A stretch of 22,855 nucleotides of DNA from Rhodospirillaceae bacterium. GTDB lineage: Bacteria; Pseudomonadota; Alphaproteobacteria; UBA8366; GCA-2717185. A program made the position numbers and the translations under genes. Shown here piece after piece: positions 21,578 to 22,855 of this stretch. The notes beneath the pieces were generated by a model. The model had not been told where the DNA came from. It worked only from the letters and a program-made list of their open reading frames with translations, and ran no database searches. Location of the stretch: the NCBI GenBank assembly GCA_018660965.1, contig JABJJH010000151.1:1-22855 (forward strand), given 5' to 3'. How positions within the stretch are numbered: the stretch's first letter is position 1; each line of letters begins with the position of its first letter.

Positions 21578-21964
21578 GTGAGCAAGCTCAAGAAAATTTT
21601 GTATGCGGAAGACGATCCGGATATTCAGGAAATTGGCGTCCTGGCCATGGAGACCCTTGGCGGGTTCTCGGTGAAGACCTGTGATTCTGGTGAAGAGGTG
21701 GCGGCGGCGGCGGTTGTATTCCAACCGGATTTGGTTGTTTTGGATATCATGATGCCGGGCATGGATGGGCTTGAGGCGCTGCGCGCCCTGCGGGAAATCG
21801 ACGCGTTCAAGGAAACGCCCGTTATCTTCATGACGGCCAAGGTCATGAAGGACGAACAGGAACAATACCGGCAGTTGGGTGCGACGGATGTGATTATTAA
21901 ACCTTTCGACCCCACCACGTTATGTGATCGAATTTTGGAAATTTGGGCGCAATGCGGTGAATGA
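21578..21964 (+). CDS. single-domain (CheY-like) response regulator
   Basis: The 128-residue protein is only a receiver domain. The acidic pocket is E11-D12-D13, the phospho-acceptor is D56 in VVLDIMMPGMDG, the switch Thr is T86 (IFMTAKV) and the conserved Lys is K108 (IIKPFDP). It starts with GTG and has no output domain, so it is likely a phosphorelay intermediate or a protein-interaction regulator. It overlaps the following Hpt gene by 8 nt, which suggests they exchange phosphate. Confidence 0.9.
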   Translation: MSKLKKILYAEDDPDIQEIGVLAMETLGGFSVKTCDSGEEVAAAAVVFQPDLVVLDIMMPGMDGLEALRALREIDAFKETPVIFMTAKVMKDEQEQYRQLGATDVIIKPFDPTTLCDRILEIWAQCGE

Positions 21965-22289
21965 CGCCACGACCAGCGACCTTGATGACCGAATGGCCGC
22001 CTTAATGAAGTCATTTGCGGATGACCTGCCGGCGCGCATCAAGGCGTTGGATGACAGTTTTTCTCTCGCGGCGGTCGACGGGAACGACCAGTTGGCGGCG
22101 CTGCAATCGCTCCAGACAATCGCGCATAAGCTGGCGGGGTCGGCAGGCACGTTCGGATTTCCCGAAGTAAGCGACGCTGTTCGGGCGATGGAGATGGTTT
22201 GCATGGAGGCCGTGGAAACGTATCCCGTGGGAATCGACGAACATATGGCCGCGCTGCGCGTCGCCCATGAGCGCCTTATGGACGCGTGA
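21957..22289 (+). CDS. histidine phosphotransfer (Hpt) domain protein
   Basis: A 110-residue helical protein with the Hpt signature AHKLAGSAGTFGF, phospho-acceptor H57. The start is taken as GTG 21957, overlapping the response regulator stop; GTG 21924 in the same frame is possible but would overlap by 41 nt. It would shuttle phosphate between a hybrid kinase and a receiver. No kinase is visible in the window. Confidence 0.85.
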   Translation: MNDATTSDLDDRMAALMKSFADDLPARIKALDDSFSLAAVDGNDQLAALQSLQTIAHKLAGSAGTFGFPEVSDAVRAMEMVCMEAVETYPVGIDEHMAALRVAHERLMDA

Positions 22290-22311
22290 GGCTGTTATCC
22301 TGCGGGATGGA

Positions 22312-22377
22312 CTTTCACCAAAATTAAGCAATCGTTAGCCAATTCCCCCTAGGATTGGCGAAGAGCTTGGGTGAAAG
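22312..22377. promoter_or_regulatory. nested inverted repeats before the Hpt-REC gene
   Basis: CTTTCACC (22312-22319) is complementary to GGTGAAAG (22370-22377), and inside it GCCAAT (22338-22343) is complementary to ATTGGC (22354-22359). This lies 16 nt before the next start codon, so it may be a leader structure or a protein-binding region. Confidence 0.4.
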
Positions 22378-22392
22378 CGTAGGACTGCCCCG

Positions 22393-22855
22393 ATGAGTAA
22401 CGTGGCGACGAAAAAAAATCCATTTCGTTTTAAAGAGTTACAGCATTCATTTCTGATGGGACTTGAAGCGCGATTTGGCGCGTTGGAAATGGTGCTAACG
22501 ACGTTACGGAATGCCTCTGATCCACGTGAATTGAGCGAGGCGCTAACGCAAATACACGACGAGGCGCACCGGCTTGGCGGGACGGCGAGTATGTTCGGCG
22601 CCTTGGAACTGGGACGAGCAGCGCGCGCTTTGGAACTCGAATGCAACAAAATGTTGGATCGGTCCGGAAAAATTTCCTCCCATGAATGTGAGTCGGTCGC
22701 GGCGTTGACGGACGTCATGATGAAATTCACGGTTGGGCCTTCGTTGTATGACGGTGATGTCGAGGCCGTTCAAATCGAGGCGGCGGAAGCGCCCGAGCCG
22801 CGCAATGCGTCGATTTTTGTCCTCGACGATGATACCGTGATTTGTGAACTGATTA
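22393..22855 (+). CDS. Hpt-REC hybrid signalling protein (5' part, runs off the window)
   Basis: The frame from ATG 22393 is open to the end of the window (154 codons). Residues about 12-115 form an Hpt domain with AHRLGGTASMFGALELG, phospho-acceptor H59. After a short acidic linker (EAAEAPEP), NASIFVLDDDTVICELI begins a receiver domain with acidic residues D145-D147. Output domains, if any, lie beyond the window; GGDEF or HD-GYP would be usual. TAGGA lies about 10 nt upstream of the ATG. It is downstream of, and probably co-regulated with, the response regulator and Hpt genes. Confidence 0.85.
   Translation, partial: MSNVATKKNPFRFKELQHSFLMGLEARFGALEMVLTTLRNASDPRELSEALTQIHDEAHRLGGTASMFGALELGRAARALELECNKMLDRSGKISSHECESVAALTDVMMKFTVGPSLYDGDVEAVQIEAAEAPEPRNASIFVLDDDTVICELI

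Overview
The window looks like a chromosomal segment of a GC-rich alphaproteobacterium, most like a Rhodospirillales-type environmental or marine organism. This is inferred from gene content (heterotetrameric sarcosine oxidase, many small oxidoreductases, REC/Hpt signalling, a PEP-CTERM protein) and codon use, not from any marker gene. No rRNA, tRNA, CRISPR array or intact transposase gene was seen.

Layout. (1) 1-1304: the 3' end of an HSL-type alpha/beta hydrolase, then an AT-rich island of about 0.8 kb holding REP-like palindromes, an orphan 143-residue ORF and a truncated fragment resembling the start of Imm27-type immunity proteins. The island lies between two diverged copies of the same junction (hydrolase 3' end facing MmgE/PrpD 3' end). 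(2) 1305-8591, minus strand: a compact six-gene unit, M19 dipeptidase-like protein > soxB > soxD > soxA > soxG > MmgE/PrpD, with overlaps or gaps of 18 nt or less. It should oxidise sarcosine (from glycine betaine or creatinine) to glycine with transfer of the methyl carbon to folate. (3) 8592-9270: an AT-rich leader and a small secreted protein. (4) 9304-12054, minus strand: a small AtzG/GatC-like ORF > amidase > OYE-family ene-reductase. (5) 12156-13954, plus strand: a PhyH-type dioxygenase and a ketopantoate-reductase-like protein, ending in a bidirectional terminator. (6) 14034-16715: a PEP-CTERM protein with a well-matched sigma-54 promoter, divergent from a membrane diguanylate cyclase with a periplasmic solute-binding domain. 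(7) 16910-21263, plus strand: class II aldolase, an SDR lacking YxxxK, an LLM-class flavin monooxygenase-like protein, a TauD/TfdA-type dioxygenase and a DsbA/HCCA-isomerase-like protein. (8) 21578-22855: a single-domain response regulator, an Hpt protein and the start of an Hpt-REC hybrid that runs off the window.

Regions 2, 4, 5 and 7 read as accessory catabolism of amines, amides and oxygenated organics. Regions 6 and 8 read as signalling and surface functions.

The most unusual structures are a pair of about 120-130 bp twin-hairpin elements, each starting exactly at the TAG stop codon of the preceding gene (17669 and 21261), and the immunity-remnant island at the left end. Several enzymes lack family-defining catalytic residues: the dipeptidase, the SDR and the OYE.
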